Notes under the pieces: generated by a model
Database searches by the model: none
What the model saw: the letters and a program-made list of their open reading frames with translations, nothing else
Told to the model about the DNA's origin: nothing
Part shown: positions 52,688-62,222 of the stretch, piece by piece
Numbering within the stretch: position 1 is the stretch's first letter
How the letters are laid out: each line of letters starts with the position of its first letter
Origin: an uncultured Pelagibacteraceae bacterium
Lineage (GTDB): Bacteria > Pseudomonadota > Alphaproteobacteria > Pelagibacterales > Pelagibacteraceae
Direction: 5' to 3'
Length of the DNA: 64,000 bases
NCBI GenBank assembly: GCA_902580335.1
Contig: CACHKE010000002.1
Coordinates: 1 to 64,000 of the forward strand
Program-made: the position numbers and the translations under genes

Positions 52688-53446
52688 ATGAATTTAGGCT
52701 TTATAGGAACTGGTAACATTACGTCAGATGTAGTTTCTGGAATTAGCAAATCAAAAATTTCATATAAAAAGATTATTCTTTCACCTAGAAATATAAAAAA
52801 AGCCCAATTTCTAAAAAAGAAATTTAAGAAAATATCTATAGCTAAAAATAATCAAGAAGTAATAAATGCATCAGATTGGATATTTATTGGAGTTCTACCT
52901 AAAGTTGGTGAAAAGATATTATCTAAACTTATCTTTAAACAAAAACAAATTGTAATCAGTTTTATGTCTACAACAAAGCACGCAAAATTAAAAAAATTAA
53001 TTAAAAAAAAATTAATTATTATAAGAGCTATTCCAATGCCTCCAATTAGAGCGGGTAAAGGACCAATAGCAATATTTCCCCCAAATAAAAAAGTTAAGAA
53101 TTTTTTCAACAAAATTGGTACAACACTTGAAATAAAAAATGAGAAATTATCAAAAAATTTTTGGGCTATTTCAGGAACTATGGCTTCATTTTATGAATCA
53201 TTGAATATTTTGTCTAATTGGTTAATTAAAAAAAATGTTAATAAATTAGATGCTCAAAAATACGTAACTTTACTATATTCGGCTTTAGCCGAATTAGCTC
53301 TGACCAACTCACATAAACCGTTAAAAAATTTAGTCAATGAACAAACCCCAGGAGGATTAAATTGGCAAGGCGTGAATGATTTAAGAAGATTAGGTTATTA
53401 CAGATTATTGGAAAAATCTCTTAGAAAAATTTATAAGAGATTATAA
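52688..53446 (+). CDS. proC: Pyrroline-5-carboxylate reductase-like protein
   Basis: MNLGFIGTGNITSDVVSGI Rossmann; P5CR dimerisation-type C-terminus NEQTPGGLNWQGVNDL. Confidence 0.8.
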   Translation: MNLGFIGTGNITSDVVSGISKSKISYKKIILSPRNIKKAQFLKKKFKKISIAKNNQEVINASDWIFIGVLPKVGEKILSKLIFKQKQIVISFMSTTKHAKLKKLIKKKLIIIRAIPMPPIRAGKGPIAIFPPNKKVKNFFNKIGTTLEIKNEKLSKNFWAISGTMASFYESLNILSNWLIKKNVNKLDAQKYVTLLYSALAELALTNSHKPLKNLVNEQTPGGLNWQGVNDLRRLGYYRLLEKSLRKIYKRL

Positions 53447-53458
53447 TCTTACTTAGTA

Positions 53459-54244
53459 ATGCAAGATAATATTTTAGAAATAAAAAACTTATCAAAATAT
53501 TTTGGAGGATTGGCTGCTGTTTCTAATTGTTCTTTAAAAGTAAAGGAAGGAACTATAACCGGTATAATAGGACCCAATGGTTCTGGAAAAACAACTTTAT
53601 TTAATTTAATTGCTGGAAATTTAAAATCATCTGGTGGAAGTGTTTTATTTAATAATAAAGATATTACTGATGTTCCGTCTTACAAATTATTTTCAAAAGG
53701 ATTATTAAGAACTTTCCAAATAGCTCATGAATTTACAAATTTATCAGTATTAGAAAATTTGATGATGGTACCAGGCAATCAATCTGGAGAAAAACTGATG
53801 AATGCTTTGCTTAAGCCTGGATTAGTTGCAAAAGAAGAGAGTCGAATAAAAGAAAAAGCAATGGAAGTAGTGGATTTTCTAAATTTAAGTCATTTAAAGA
53901 ATGAATTAGCTGGAAATCTATCTGGAGGACAAAAAAAATTATTAGAATTAGGAAGAACAATGATGGTGGATGCTAAATTGGTTTTATTAGATGAAGTTGG
54001 TGCAGGAGTAAACAGAACTTTATTAAAAGATTTAGGTACAGCTATAGAGAAGTTAAACAAAGAGAAAGGTTATACTTTTTGTATGATTGAGCACGATATG
54101 GATTTTATAGGAAGATTGTGTGATCCAGTAATTGTCATGGCAGAAGGATCTGTTTTATTTGAGGGTTCGGTAGAAGATGCAAAAAAAGATGAAAGAGTAA
54201 TTGAAAGCTACTTAGGCAGAGGTTCAAAAATAAAAGATAATTAA
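53459..54244 (+). CDS. livG: Branched-chain amino-acid ABC transporter ATPase LivG
   Basis: GPNGSGKTTLFNLIAG, LSGGQKKLLELGR; livFHM follow. Confidence 0.92.
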   Translation: MQDNILEIKNLSKYFGGLAAVSNCSLKVKEGTITGIIGPNGSGKTTLFNLIAGNLKSSGGSVLFNNKDITDVPSYKLFSKGLLRTFQIAHEFTNLSVLENLMMVPGNQSGEKLMNALLKPGLVAKEESRIKEKAMEVVDFLNLSHLKNELAGNLSGGQKKLLELGRTMMVDAKLVLLDEVGAGVNRTLLKDLGTAIEKLNKEKGYTFCMIEHDMDFIGRLCDPVIVMAEGSVLFEGSVEDAKKDERVIESYLGRGSKIKDN

Positions 54245-54246
54245 GT

Positions 54247-54954
54247 ATGGCATTTTTTGAAGGAAACAACATGACAGGTGGATATGGCAAGGGTCCAGAT
54301 ATAATTCATTCATGTACTGTTAACGTTGAGAGAGGAGAAATAGTTTCTATTCTTGGTCCTAACGGAGCTGGAAAATCTACAGCAATGAAAGCTATGTTAG
54401 GTTTATTAAATTTAAAATCAGGCTCTGTAATTATTGATGGTAAGGATATCTCAAAACTTTCTCCACAAGATAGAGTTAAAGAGGGAATTTCATTTGTACC
54501 TCAAACAAAGAATGTTTTTGCAGGAATGACAGTTGAGGAAAATTTAGAAATGGGAGCTTTCTTAGTCAATGAAGATTCCAAAAATGTAATAGATGAAATT
54601 TATAATCTTTTTCCAATTTTGACTGAAAAAAGAAAACAATTTGTGGGAGAATTGTCAGGAGGCCAAAGACAACAAGTTGCTTTAGGAAGAGCTCTGATGA
54701 TCAAACCATCTGTACTTATGTTAGATGAACCCACTGCTGGAGTTTCTCCAATAGTGATGGATGAACTTTTTGATCATATTATTAAAGTAAAAAAAACAAA
54801 TGTTGCAATCTTGATGGTTGAGCAGAATGCTAAACAAGCTCTCAATATTTCTGACAGAGGATATGTATTAGTCACTGGTGAAAATCGTTATTCAGGAACA
54901 GGAAAAGAACTACTAAACGATCCAAGAGTAAGAAGTTCTTTTTTAGGTGGTTAA
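54247..54954 (+). CDS. livF: Branched-chain amino-acid ABC transporter ATPase LivF
   Basis: GPNGAGKSTAMKAMLG, LSGGQRQQVALGRALM. Confidence 0.93.
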   Translation: MAFFEGNNMTGGYGKGPDIIHSCTVNVERGEIVSILGPNGAGKSTAMKAMLGLLNLKSGSVIIDGKDISKLSPQDRVKEGISFVPQTKNVFAGMTVEENLEMGAFLVNEDSKNVIDEIYNLFPILTEKRKQFVGELSGGQRQQVALGRALMIKPSVLMLDEPTAGVSPIVMDELFDHIIKVKKTNVAILMVEQNAKQALNISDRGYVLVTGENRYSGTGKELLNDPRVRSSFLGG

Positions 54955-55965
54955 ATGGATTTTCTAAACGCGTTAGTTCTTTTATTAAATTATATTTTTG
55001 TTCCTGCTCTTGCCTATGGATCTCAATTAGCTATTGGAGCTATATTTGTAACTTTGATTTATGGAATATTGCGCTTCGCAAATTTTGCAACTGGAGACAT
55101 GATGTCATTTGGTACAATGGTTGCTATACTTTTTACATGGTACTTTCAGTCAATGGGTTTAACACTCGGTTTTTTACCCACCGCACTTTTAGCAATACCT
55201 TTTGCAATTCTGTTTATGGGTTTATATATGCTAATTATTGATAAGTTTGTATTTAAATATTACAGGTTAAACAAAAGTCCGCCTGTTCAATTAGCAATGG
55301 TAAGCATAGGGGTAATGTTTGTTACTCAAGCAGTAGTAAGAATTATAATTGGGCCATCGGATAGAAGATTTTTTGATGGTGAGAAATTTTTGATTAAAGC
55401 CAATGAGTTTAAGGAAATGACAGGTTTAAATGAGGGACTTGCTATTAAGTCAACTCAAGTAATTACAATTGTTGTTACTATAATTCTAGTTTCAACTCTA
55501 TTCTGGTTTTTAAACAAAACTAAAACTGGAAAAAGTATGAGAGCTTATTCTGACAATGAAGATTTAGCATTACTTTCTGGAATAGATCCAAAAAAGATTG
55601 TTATGATAACTTGGATGATTGCTGCAATTTTAGCGACAATAGGTGGAGTTTTATATGGTTTAGATAAAAGTTTTAAACCATTTACTTATTTCAATAATAT
55701 GCTCCCAATTTTTGCTGCCGCTATAGTTGGGGGAATTGGTAATCCTTTTGGAGCTTTCCTAGGAGGTTATGTTATTGCCTTTTCAGAAATACTGTTGACT
55801 TATGCATATAAGAAATTCTTTATGTATGTATTACCAGAAAGCATGGAACCTGATGGTTTAATTCAGTTGCTTTCAACTGATTATAAATTTGCAGTATCTT
55901 TTTCGATATTGGTAATTGTATTGCTTTATCGTCCATCAGGAATATTTAAAGGAAAGATATTGTGA
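54955..55965 (+). CDS. livH: Branched-chain amino-acid ABC permease LivH
   Basis: LivH-type permease, AAAIVGGIGNPFGAFLGGY. Confidence 0.92.
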   Translation: MDFLNALVLLLNYIFVPALAYGSQLAIGAIFVTLIYGILRFANFATGDMMSFGTMVAILFTWYFQSMGLTLGFLPTALLAIPFAILFMGLYMLIIDKFVFKYYRLNKSPPVQLAMVSIGVMFVTQAVVRIIIGPSDRRFFDGEKFLIKANEFKEMTGLNEGLAIKSTQVITIVVTIILVSTLFWFLNKTKTGKSMRAYSDNEDLALLSGIDPKKIVMITWMIAAILATIGGVLYGLDKSFKPFTYFNNMLPIFAAAIVGGIGNPFGAFLGGYVIAFSEILLTYAYKKFFMYVLPESMEPDGLIQLLSTDYKFAVSFSILVIVLLYRPSGIFKGKIL

Positions 55966-57332
55966 GAAAAAATTTAAATGTAATTGCAGCTTACAGTATT
56001 ATGATGGGATTAATTATCCTTGTGGGTATATTCCAATCTTGGAATATTGCTTTATCTATCTTTAATCTTTGTTTGATCTCAGCTGTTATGACGATGGGTG
56101 CTAATATTCAATGGGGTTATGCAGGTTTAATTAACTTTGGAATAATGGGCTTTACGGCATTAGGCGGTCTAGCTGCAGTTTTAATTTCTGTAAATCCAGT
56201 TCAAGAGGCTTGGAGTGCAGGGGGCACCAACATTCTTTTGAGTCTATTTCTTATTATTGGAATTATTTTAGCTGTTAGATTTGTTCTTAAAAAATATCAA
56301 AAATCCAAAATTAGAAATTATATAATTGCTGCAATTATCATTTCAGGAATAATCATTATACGACTTGTCTCTGAACCTGGTATTGAAGCAATTGAGGAAG
56401 TAAATCCAGCAAGAACTGGATTTCTAGGTGGGCTAGGGCTTCCAATAATTTTTTCTTGGATTGTGGGTGCTTTCTTTGCAGGGGGATTAGCTTTTGTCAT
56501 TGGTAAGGTAGCATTAGGTTTAAGAGCTGATTATTTAGCAATAGCTACATTACTAATATCAGAAATAGTAATAGCAATTATCAAACATGAAGATTGGCTA
56601 ACTAGAGGTGTTAAAAATGTGATTGGTTTAAAACGTCCTGCTCCATATGAAGTAAACTTACAAGAAACAGAATGGTTTATAAATCTAGTTGAAAAATTTA
56701 ACTCTGGAAAATTAGCTTTAATTTCTGATCTGTCAGAAAGACAAGCAGCTCTTAATCAATTTGTAATTGAAGGATCATCAGTATTTGTGAAACTTTGTTA
56801 TTCAGGTTTGTTTTTAGTCGTGGTGATTATTCTTTTAATCTTAACTCAAAAAGCTCTTTACTCTCCATGGGGAAGAATGATGAGAGCTATTAGAGACAAT
56901 GAAGAAGCTGCCAACGCTATGGGGAAAAATGTAGTTAAACAGCATTTGTTAATTTTTGTTTTAGGATCTGCTATTGTTGGTATTGCAGGAGCTATGCTCG
57001 TAACTCAAGATGGACTATTTACACCAGGAAGCTATAGACCTTTAAGATATACTTTTTTAATTTGGGTAATGGTTATTGTTGGTGGAAGTGGTAACAATTT
57101 TGGAGCAATTCTTGGAGGTTTTGTAGTTTGGTTCTTATGGATTGAGGCAGCACCGATCGGATTGTATCTAGTCAATTTAACAACAGCAGGTTTAGAAGAC
57201 ACACATTTTTTAAAAGTTCATTTAATTGAAAGTGTTCCTTATTTCAGATTTTTAATGATGGGAATAGGTTTATTATTAATTATGAGGTATAGACCAAAGG
57301 GTATACTTCCTGAAAAAATAGAAATAAAATAA
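55962..57332 (+). CDS. livM: Branched-chain amino-acid ABC permease LivM (GTG start)
   Basis: GLRADYLAIATLLISEI, VGGSGNNFGAILGGFVVW. Confidence 0.92.
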   Translation: MRKNLNVIAAYSIMMGLIILVGIFQSWNIALSIFNLCLISAVMTMGANIQWGYAGLINFGIMGFTALGGLAAVLISVNPVQEAWSAGGTNILLSLFLIIGIILAVRFVLKKYQKSKIRNYIIAAIIISGIIIIRLVSEPGIEAIEEVNPARTGFLGGLGLPIIFSWIVGAFFAGGLAFVIGKVALGLRADYLAIATLLISEIVIAIIKHEDWLTRGVKNVIGLKRPAPYEVNLQETEWFINLVEKFNSGKLALISDLSERQAALNQFVIEGSSVFVKLCYSGLFLVVVIILLILTQKALYSPWGRMMRAIRDNEEAANAMGKNVVKQHLLIFVLGSAIVGIAGAMLVTQDGLFTPGSYRPLRYTFLIWVMVIVGGSGNNFGAILGGFVVWFLWIEAAPIGLYLVNLTTAGLEDTHFLKVHLIESVPYFRFLMMGIGLLLIMRYRPKGILPEKIEIK

Positions 57333-57336
57333 AATT

Positions 57337-57408
57337 ATGAAATATATTATCACAGGTGCTGCAATAGCTTGGGCTTTATATATGGCAGATAAATATTTAT
57401 TTTTTTAA
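57337..57408 (+). CDS. Possible 23-aa hydrophobic small ORF
   Basis: ATG...TAA encoding MKYIITGAAIAWALYMADKYLFF between livM and the terminator; single TM-like. Confidence 0.35.
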   Translation: MKYIITGAAIAWALYMADKYLFF

Positions 57409-57409
57409 A

Positions 57410-57452
57410 AAAAAACCCCCAACATCAAAGATGTCAGGGGTTTTATTTTTTT
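57410..57452. terminator. Bidirectional intrinsic terminator between convergent livM and livK
   Basis: AAAAAAAAACCCCCAACATCAAAGATGTCAGGGGTTTTATTTTTTT: hairpin with A tract on one side and T tract on the other. Confidence 0.88.
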
Positions 57453-57463
57453 AAGATAAAAAA

Positions 57464-58645
57464 TTATCTTTGTTTTTTAGTTTTGAATTTTCCGCCTTTA
57501 ACTTCTTGTTCTAAGAAAGAACCTTCAGCCTCTCCGACGCTAGTAAAAGTAACTCCAGTTGCACCTTCGTAGTCAACTTTTTTACCTTTAGCTAATAAAT
57601 CTAAACCTTTTTTAAGCTGACCTGGATAGATTTTTGTTCCAGGACCATTAGCTACATCCATCACATTTTTTGCAATTGAAGCTCTATCAGCTGAGTTACC
57701 TGCTTGCATAGCTAAAACTATTAAAGCGGCAGCATCATAAGATTCTCCTGTGTAAGGACCAGAACTATCTATACCAGCAGCACTTGCTACTTTAGCAAAT
57801 ACTCCAGCTCCTTTTCCAGTTGAACCAGGTAATGAGCCAAAAGATTTATTTAAATCTTTTCCAAATGCATCAACTAAAGATTGACCAATCATACCATCTG
57901 ATAAAATAAATCTATCAAATGCACCAGAGTCTAAAGATGCTTGAATAATACCTTTACCACCTTGGTCTAAGTAACCTATTACCGCTACCGCATCTCCACC
58001 TGCTGAAGCAAGCGTTGCTACTTCAGAAGAGTAGTCTGCTTTACCATCTTCATGTGCAGTTACTGTAGTAACTTTAATACCATGAGCCTCAACAGCTGCT
58101 TTATAAACATCTGCTAAACCTTTTCCATAGTCGTTGTTTGTATAAGTAATCGCTACACTTTTAATTTTTCTGTCTTTGGTAACATCAGCTAAGATTTGGC
58201 CACCTCTTGCATCTGAAGGAGCTGTTCTAAAAAAGTATCCTTTATCATCAAGAGTTGTTAAACCTGGAGATGTTGCTGAAGGTGAAATCATTACAACACC
58301 GTTTGGCACCGCAACATTAGATGCAATCGCACCTGTTACACCTGAACAATCAGCTCCCATAATTGCTGCAACACCTTGTGCAATTACACCTTCGGCTGCT
58401 GCAGTAGCTGCCGCTGAGTCAACACAAGTTGAGTCCGCTCTTACAACTGAAATTTTTTCACCACCAAGTAATGATCCAGAATCTGATGCTTCTTTAAAAG
58501 CAAGTTCAGCAGATGCTGCCATAGCTGGTGTTAGGGATTCAATTGGACCAGTAAATCCTAATATAATTCCCATTTTTACTTCTGCAAAAACATTTGTTGT
58601 GAAAGTAGAAACAAATATAAATGCAGCCACAAATAGTTTTTTCAT
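57464..58645 (-). CDS. livK: Branched-chain amino-acid ABC substrate-binding protein (LivJ/K type)
   Basis: Signal peptide; KMGIILGFTGPIESLTPAMAASAELAFKEA; GYDGxx-like ITYTNNDYGKGLADVYKAA. Confidence 0.9.
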   Translation of the reverse strand: MKKLFVAAFIFVSTFTTNVFAEVKMGIILGFTGPIESLTPAMAASAELAFKEASDSGSLLGGEKISVVRADSTCVDSAAATAAAEGVIAQGVAAIMGADCSGVTGAIASNVAVPNGVVMISPSATSPGLTTLDDKGYFFRTAPSDARGGQILADVTKDRKIKSVAITYTNNDYGKGLADVYKAAVEAHGIKVTTVTAHEDGKADYSSEVATLASAGGDAVAVIGYLDQGGKGIIQASLDSGAFDRFILSDGMIGQSLVDAFGKDLNKSFGSLPGSTGKGAGVFAKVASAAGIDSSGPYTGESYDAAALIVLAMQAGNSADRASIAKNVMDVANGPGTKIYPGQLKKGLDLLAKGKKVDYEGATGVTFTSVGEAEGSFLEQEVKGGKFKTKKQR

Positions 58646-58720
58646 TATTATCCTCTTTTATTGTTAACAATTTTTAAAAACCAAATTAAATCTGATTTAT
58701 AAAAAGTTGCAATAAGCAAA

Positions 58721-59578
58721 TTATTTAATTTTGTGTAGAAAAAACACTGAAGTAATTACTATTATCCCACCCAATATGAACAAAATAGTCGACACTTCAC
58801 CAAAAACTAGATAAGTGAGAATAATTCCAAATATTGGAAAAAGAGAATAAAAAGGAAAAATCTTACCAACAGTATAAAATTTATATAGATAAAACATTAG
58901 CAGGTGGGCACATAAAGATACAATCACTGCTTGATAAGATATGAGCATCCATGACTCAAAATTTATTTGTTCAATATTTTTCTGAACATTTCCTTCAATG
59001 AAAACTGAAATAATTATGAGTATTATAAAACCAAAAATACCGGTGCTAGCATTTATCATACTTATTGGTAGTTCTTTAAGTTGCCTAGAATAAACTTGAG
59101 CTAGTCCAAAAAATAAGGCCATAAGACTAGCAAAAAATAAACCTAAATAGTTTTCTGTTAATTTAGGGTCAAAAAAAATTATGACTATTCCAAGAAAAGA
59201 CGTAAAAATCAAAATCCATTTATTTTTACTTATATTTTCATTTAAGAGAAAAGCACTTGCAAGTATTCCAAAAGGTATCGCAAGTTGAGATCCTAAAATT
59301 ATAGGAGCAATTATTGAGGAATGAAATAATGATAGATTCATAAATACATAAACTAAAACACCCATAGATATCGAAAATAAAATCAATGGTTTAAAAAATT
59401 TTTTATTTGGTAATTTAAATTGCCAAAAAGGTATTAGTAACAAAAAGACCAATCCCATTCTTAATGAGGCCATTAAGATGGGTGGAACAGAATTATTAAG
59501 AGCTAACTTAGCTACAGGAAACGCACTCCCATGAGCTATCATTATAAAAATTAAAATGAGTAAGTGTTTAAGTGGCAA
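58721..59578 (-). CDS. EamA/DMT-family transporter
   Basis: About 10 TM, two EamA halves. Confidence 0.87.
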   Translation of the reverse strand: MPLKHLLILIFIMIAHGSAFPVAKLALNNSVPPILMASLRMGLVFLLLIPFWQFKLPNKKFFKPLILFSISMGVLVYVFMNLSLFHSSIIAPIILGSQLAIPFGILASAFLLNENISKNKWILIFTSFLGIVIIFFDPKLTENYLGLFFASLMALFFGLAQVYSRQLKELPISMINASTGIFGFIILIIISVFIEGNVQKNIEQINFESWMLISYQAVIVSLCAHLLMFYLYKFYTVGKIFPFYSLFPIFGIILTYLVFGEVSTILFILGGIIVITSVFFLHKIK

Positions 59579-59587
59579 TTTTTTTGA

Positions 59588-60199
59588 TTAGAAGTATTTT
59601 TTAAAGGTTTCATTAATTGATAAAACACCATAATCATTTAACCCGCCAATAATCAACTGTAAAGCAACAAGCAAAATAAAACCTAAACCAATATAGGCAA
59701 TCCAAAGATGTCTTTGTATATAATTAGCTAGATAGGTAGCTAATGCACCAGTAAGAACAACTGACAAGATAAGTCCAAACATCATGTACCCAAAATTTCC
59801 TTTTGCAGCACCCACAACCCCAATGACGTTATCAAAACTAATAGTTATGTCTGCAAAAAGGACTTTATAAATACTTTTAATAAAAGAGGGCTCTTTTGAT
59901 TTTTTAGTAGGTGATTTGATCTTTTTAATTTCAAATAAATCTTTTCTTAAATCATTAACAATCCAGATTAAAAGAAGACCACCAATTATTTTAACCCAAT
60001 AAAATTGAAAAAGGTAAGTAGCAAAAACAGCAAATAAAACTTTAAAGACAAGTGCGCCGACTACACCCCAAAAAATGATTAATTTTCTATTTTTAGGTAC
60101 AAAATTTGCAGCGATTAAACCAATTATAATTGCATTATCTGCGGCCAAGATAATATCAATAAATATGATCTGTAAGAGTATGAGTGATTCTTCTAACAA
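59588..60199 (-). CDS. TerC/YjbE-family integral membrane protein
   Basis: DIILAADNAIIIGLIAANFV and ADITISFDNVIGVVGAAKGN repeats. Confidence 0.9.
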   Translation of the reverse strand: MLEESLILLQIIFIDIILAADNAIIIGLIAANFVPKNRKLIIFWGVVGALVFKVLFAVFATYLFQFYWVKIIGGLLLIWIVNDLRKDLFEIKKIKSPTKKSKEPSFIKSIYKVLFADITISFDNVIGVVGAAKGNFGYMMFGLILSVVLTGALATYLANYIQRHLWIAYIGLGFILLVALQLIIGGLNDYGVLSINETFKKYF

Positions 60200-60261
60200 G
60201 GTAATATCATTTTAAAAAAAACAATTATAATTGTTAGTTTCCTGTTGTCTATTAATAGTAA

Positions 60262-60750
60262 TTAATATTTGGATTTTTCACCAGCTATAACTGCTTTTAA
60301 CTGGTCATATTCTTTACAATTACAATCTTTTAAAACCTCAAGTCTTTCAACTGCAAGATTATGTCTATTCGTGGCTACGTATAGTTCACCAAGGTATTCA
60401 TTTATACCAGTATGCTTTGGATCAATTTTTAATCCTTGTAGATAAAATTTTTCCCCATTCTCAAAATCACCAAGCTTTCGAGTTGTAAAACCAAGATAAT
60501 TTAATGTATCAGCTTTATTCGGAAAATTTTTATTAGATTGAACCAATAATTTTTGCGCTTTCAAATAACTTTTTTTTGCTTTTTCTAACTTATCTTTTTT
60601 TTCAAAGTTTTTTGCTGCTTTAATATGTGTAACAGCCATATCATATTTTGTTTTAGTTTTAGAGGAACCACTATCGCTCGATCCTGCAGCATATGAGCTT
60701 GAGACAACTAAAGTAGATATAAATAGTGAAATAAGTAAATTTTTAATCAT
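60262..60750 (-). CDS. Secreted TPR-repeat protein
   Basis: Signal peptide; ADTLNYLGFTTRKLGDFENGEKFYLQGLKIDPKHTGINEYLGELYVATNRH. Confidence 0.82.
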   Translation of the reverse strand: MIKNLLISLFISTLVVSSSYAAGSSDSGSSKTKTKYDMAVTHIKAAKNFEKKDKLEKAKKSYLKAQKLLVQSNKNFPNKADTLNYLGFTTRKLGDFENGEKFYLQGLKIDPKHTGINEYLGELYVATNRHNLAVERLEVLKDCNCKEYDQLKAVIAGEKSKY

Positions 60751-61526
60751 ATAAATTTTTTCATTTTATTTAATGTTTCTAGTTTTAGTCCATTATCCAG
60801 TAAATTTTTTCTTATAGATTTAGCTGTTTCTAATGAACTAATATTATCGCCATGTATACATACAGAATCGATTTCACAAGGTATTTGTTTTCCACTGTGA
60901 CAATTAAGTGACTGAGTTTGTACCATCTTTAATACGTGTTTTTTTGCTTTTTCTGGGTCAGTTATTAAAGCATGAGGTTTTTTTCTTGATACAAGATTTC
61001 CATCATCTTCATAATTTCTGTCAGCAAATATTTCACAAGCAATTTTCATATCTAATTTTTTAGCAGCTTGTTCCATTTTAGATCCAGTCGGCACTAAATA
61101 AATTAACTCTGGATTTATTCTTTTAATTACTTTTGCTAAAGTCGTTGCTAAATCAATATCCTCACATGCCATATTATTTAAAGCTCCGTGAGGTTTTATA
61201 TGAGTTACATTTTCACCATGGTTAGACGAAATTGTTTGAAGAATTTCATATTGATCAGTTATTAATTTTTCTAATTCAGAAGAGGATAAATTCATTCGTT
61301 CTCTCCCAAAATTTTCAGGATCATTAAAAGATGGATGTGCTCCAATACTGACACCATTTTTTTTTGATATTTCTACAACTTGATTCATAGTTTCCTCATC
61401 ACCTGCATGATAACCACATGCTATATTTGCTGAATTAACTATTTCAAGTAAGTCAGGATCATGCTTGTTAGAATGATGTTTAGATTTCTCGCCTAAATCA
61501 CAATTTATATTAATTTCAATACTCAT
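60747..61526 (-). CDS. pxpA: 5-oxoprolinase subunit PxpA (LamB/YcsF family)
   Basis: ININCDLGEKS, SANIACGYHAGDEETMNQVV, HIKPHGALNNMA. Confidence 0.94.
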   Translation of the reverse strand: MSIEININCDLGEKSKHHSNKHDPDLLEIVNSANIACGYHAGDEETMNQVVEISKKNGVSIGAHPSFNDPENFGRERMNLSSSELEKLITDQYEILQTISSNHGENVTHIKPHGALNNMACEDIDLATTLAKVIKRINPELIYLVPTGSKMEQAAKKLDMKIACEIFADRNYEDDGNLVSRKKPHALITDPEKAKKHVLKMVQTQSLNCHSGKQIPCEIDSVCIHGDNISSLETAKSIRKNLLDNGLKLETLNKMKKFI

Positions 61527-61547
61527 TATTCTTCAGTATAACATGGC

Positions 61548-62222
61548 ATGATAAAAAATATATCAAATCTTGGTGACGCAGCTTTATATTGTGATTTTGG
61601 TAAAGATGTAAATAAAGACATTAACACACAAGTAATCAAATACTTTAAAACTATTCAAAAAAAAAATATTTTAGGGGTAAACAATATTATTCCATCTTAC
61701 AATAAATTAATTATTTCTTTTGATCTTAAAAAAATCAATTTTAATAAACTTAAAAAGATAATTGATAATATTGAGATTATCAAAGGTGATAGTATTCAAA
61801 ATAAAAAATTTGAAATTCCTGTTTGTTGTGAGAAAGAATTTTCTCTAGACATAAAAAGATTAGAAGAAAAACTAAAGATGAAAGAGGAAAAAATATATGA
61901 AAGTTTTTTTGAAAAAGAATTTTTTTGCTATATGACAGGTTTTATTGCAGGAATGCCTTTTCTTGGAGATTTAGATGAAAATCTTAGAGCAAAACGTCTT
62001 GATACTCCTAGGGTTAAAGTTCCAAAGGGTTCAATTGGTTTGACTGAGCAATTCGCTAATATCTATACTTTTGAAAGCCCTGGGGGATGGAATATCATTG
62101 GAAATACTCCATTAAATATTTTTGATAACACTAAAGAAAAAGAACCCAATTTAATTAATCCGGGCGATTTAGTTACATTCAAAAGAATTAGTAAAGAAAA
62201 ATATCAAAATTATCATGAATAA
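61548..62222 (+). CDS. pxpB: 5-oxoprolinase subunit PxpB (KipI-like)
   Basis: GFIAGMPFLGDLDE, RLDTPRVKVPKGSIGLTEQFANIYTFESPGGWNIIGNTPL. Confidence 0.93.
   Translation: MIKNISNLGDAALYCDFGKDVNKDINTQVIKYFKTIQKKNILGVNNIIPSYNKLIISFDLKKINFNKLKKIIDNIEIIKGDSIQNKKFEIPVCCEKEFSLDIKRLEEKLKMKEEKIYESFFEKEFFCYMTGFIAGMPFLGDLDENLRAKRLDTPRVKVPKGSIGLTEQFANIYTFESPGGWNIIGNTPLNIFDNTKEKEPNLINPGDLVTFKRISKEKYQNYHE

Noticed and set aside
58176-58667. 163-aa plus-strand ORF opposite livK
   Set aside because: Antisense open frame caused by the codon composition of the well-conserved livK coding strand; no recognisable domain.
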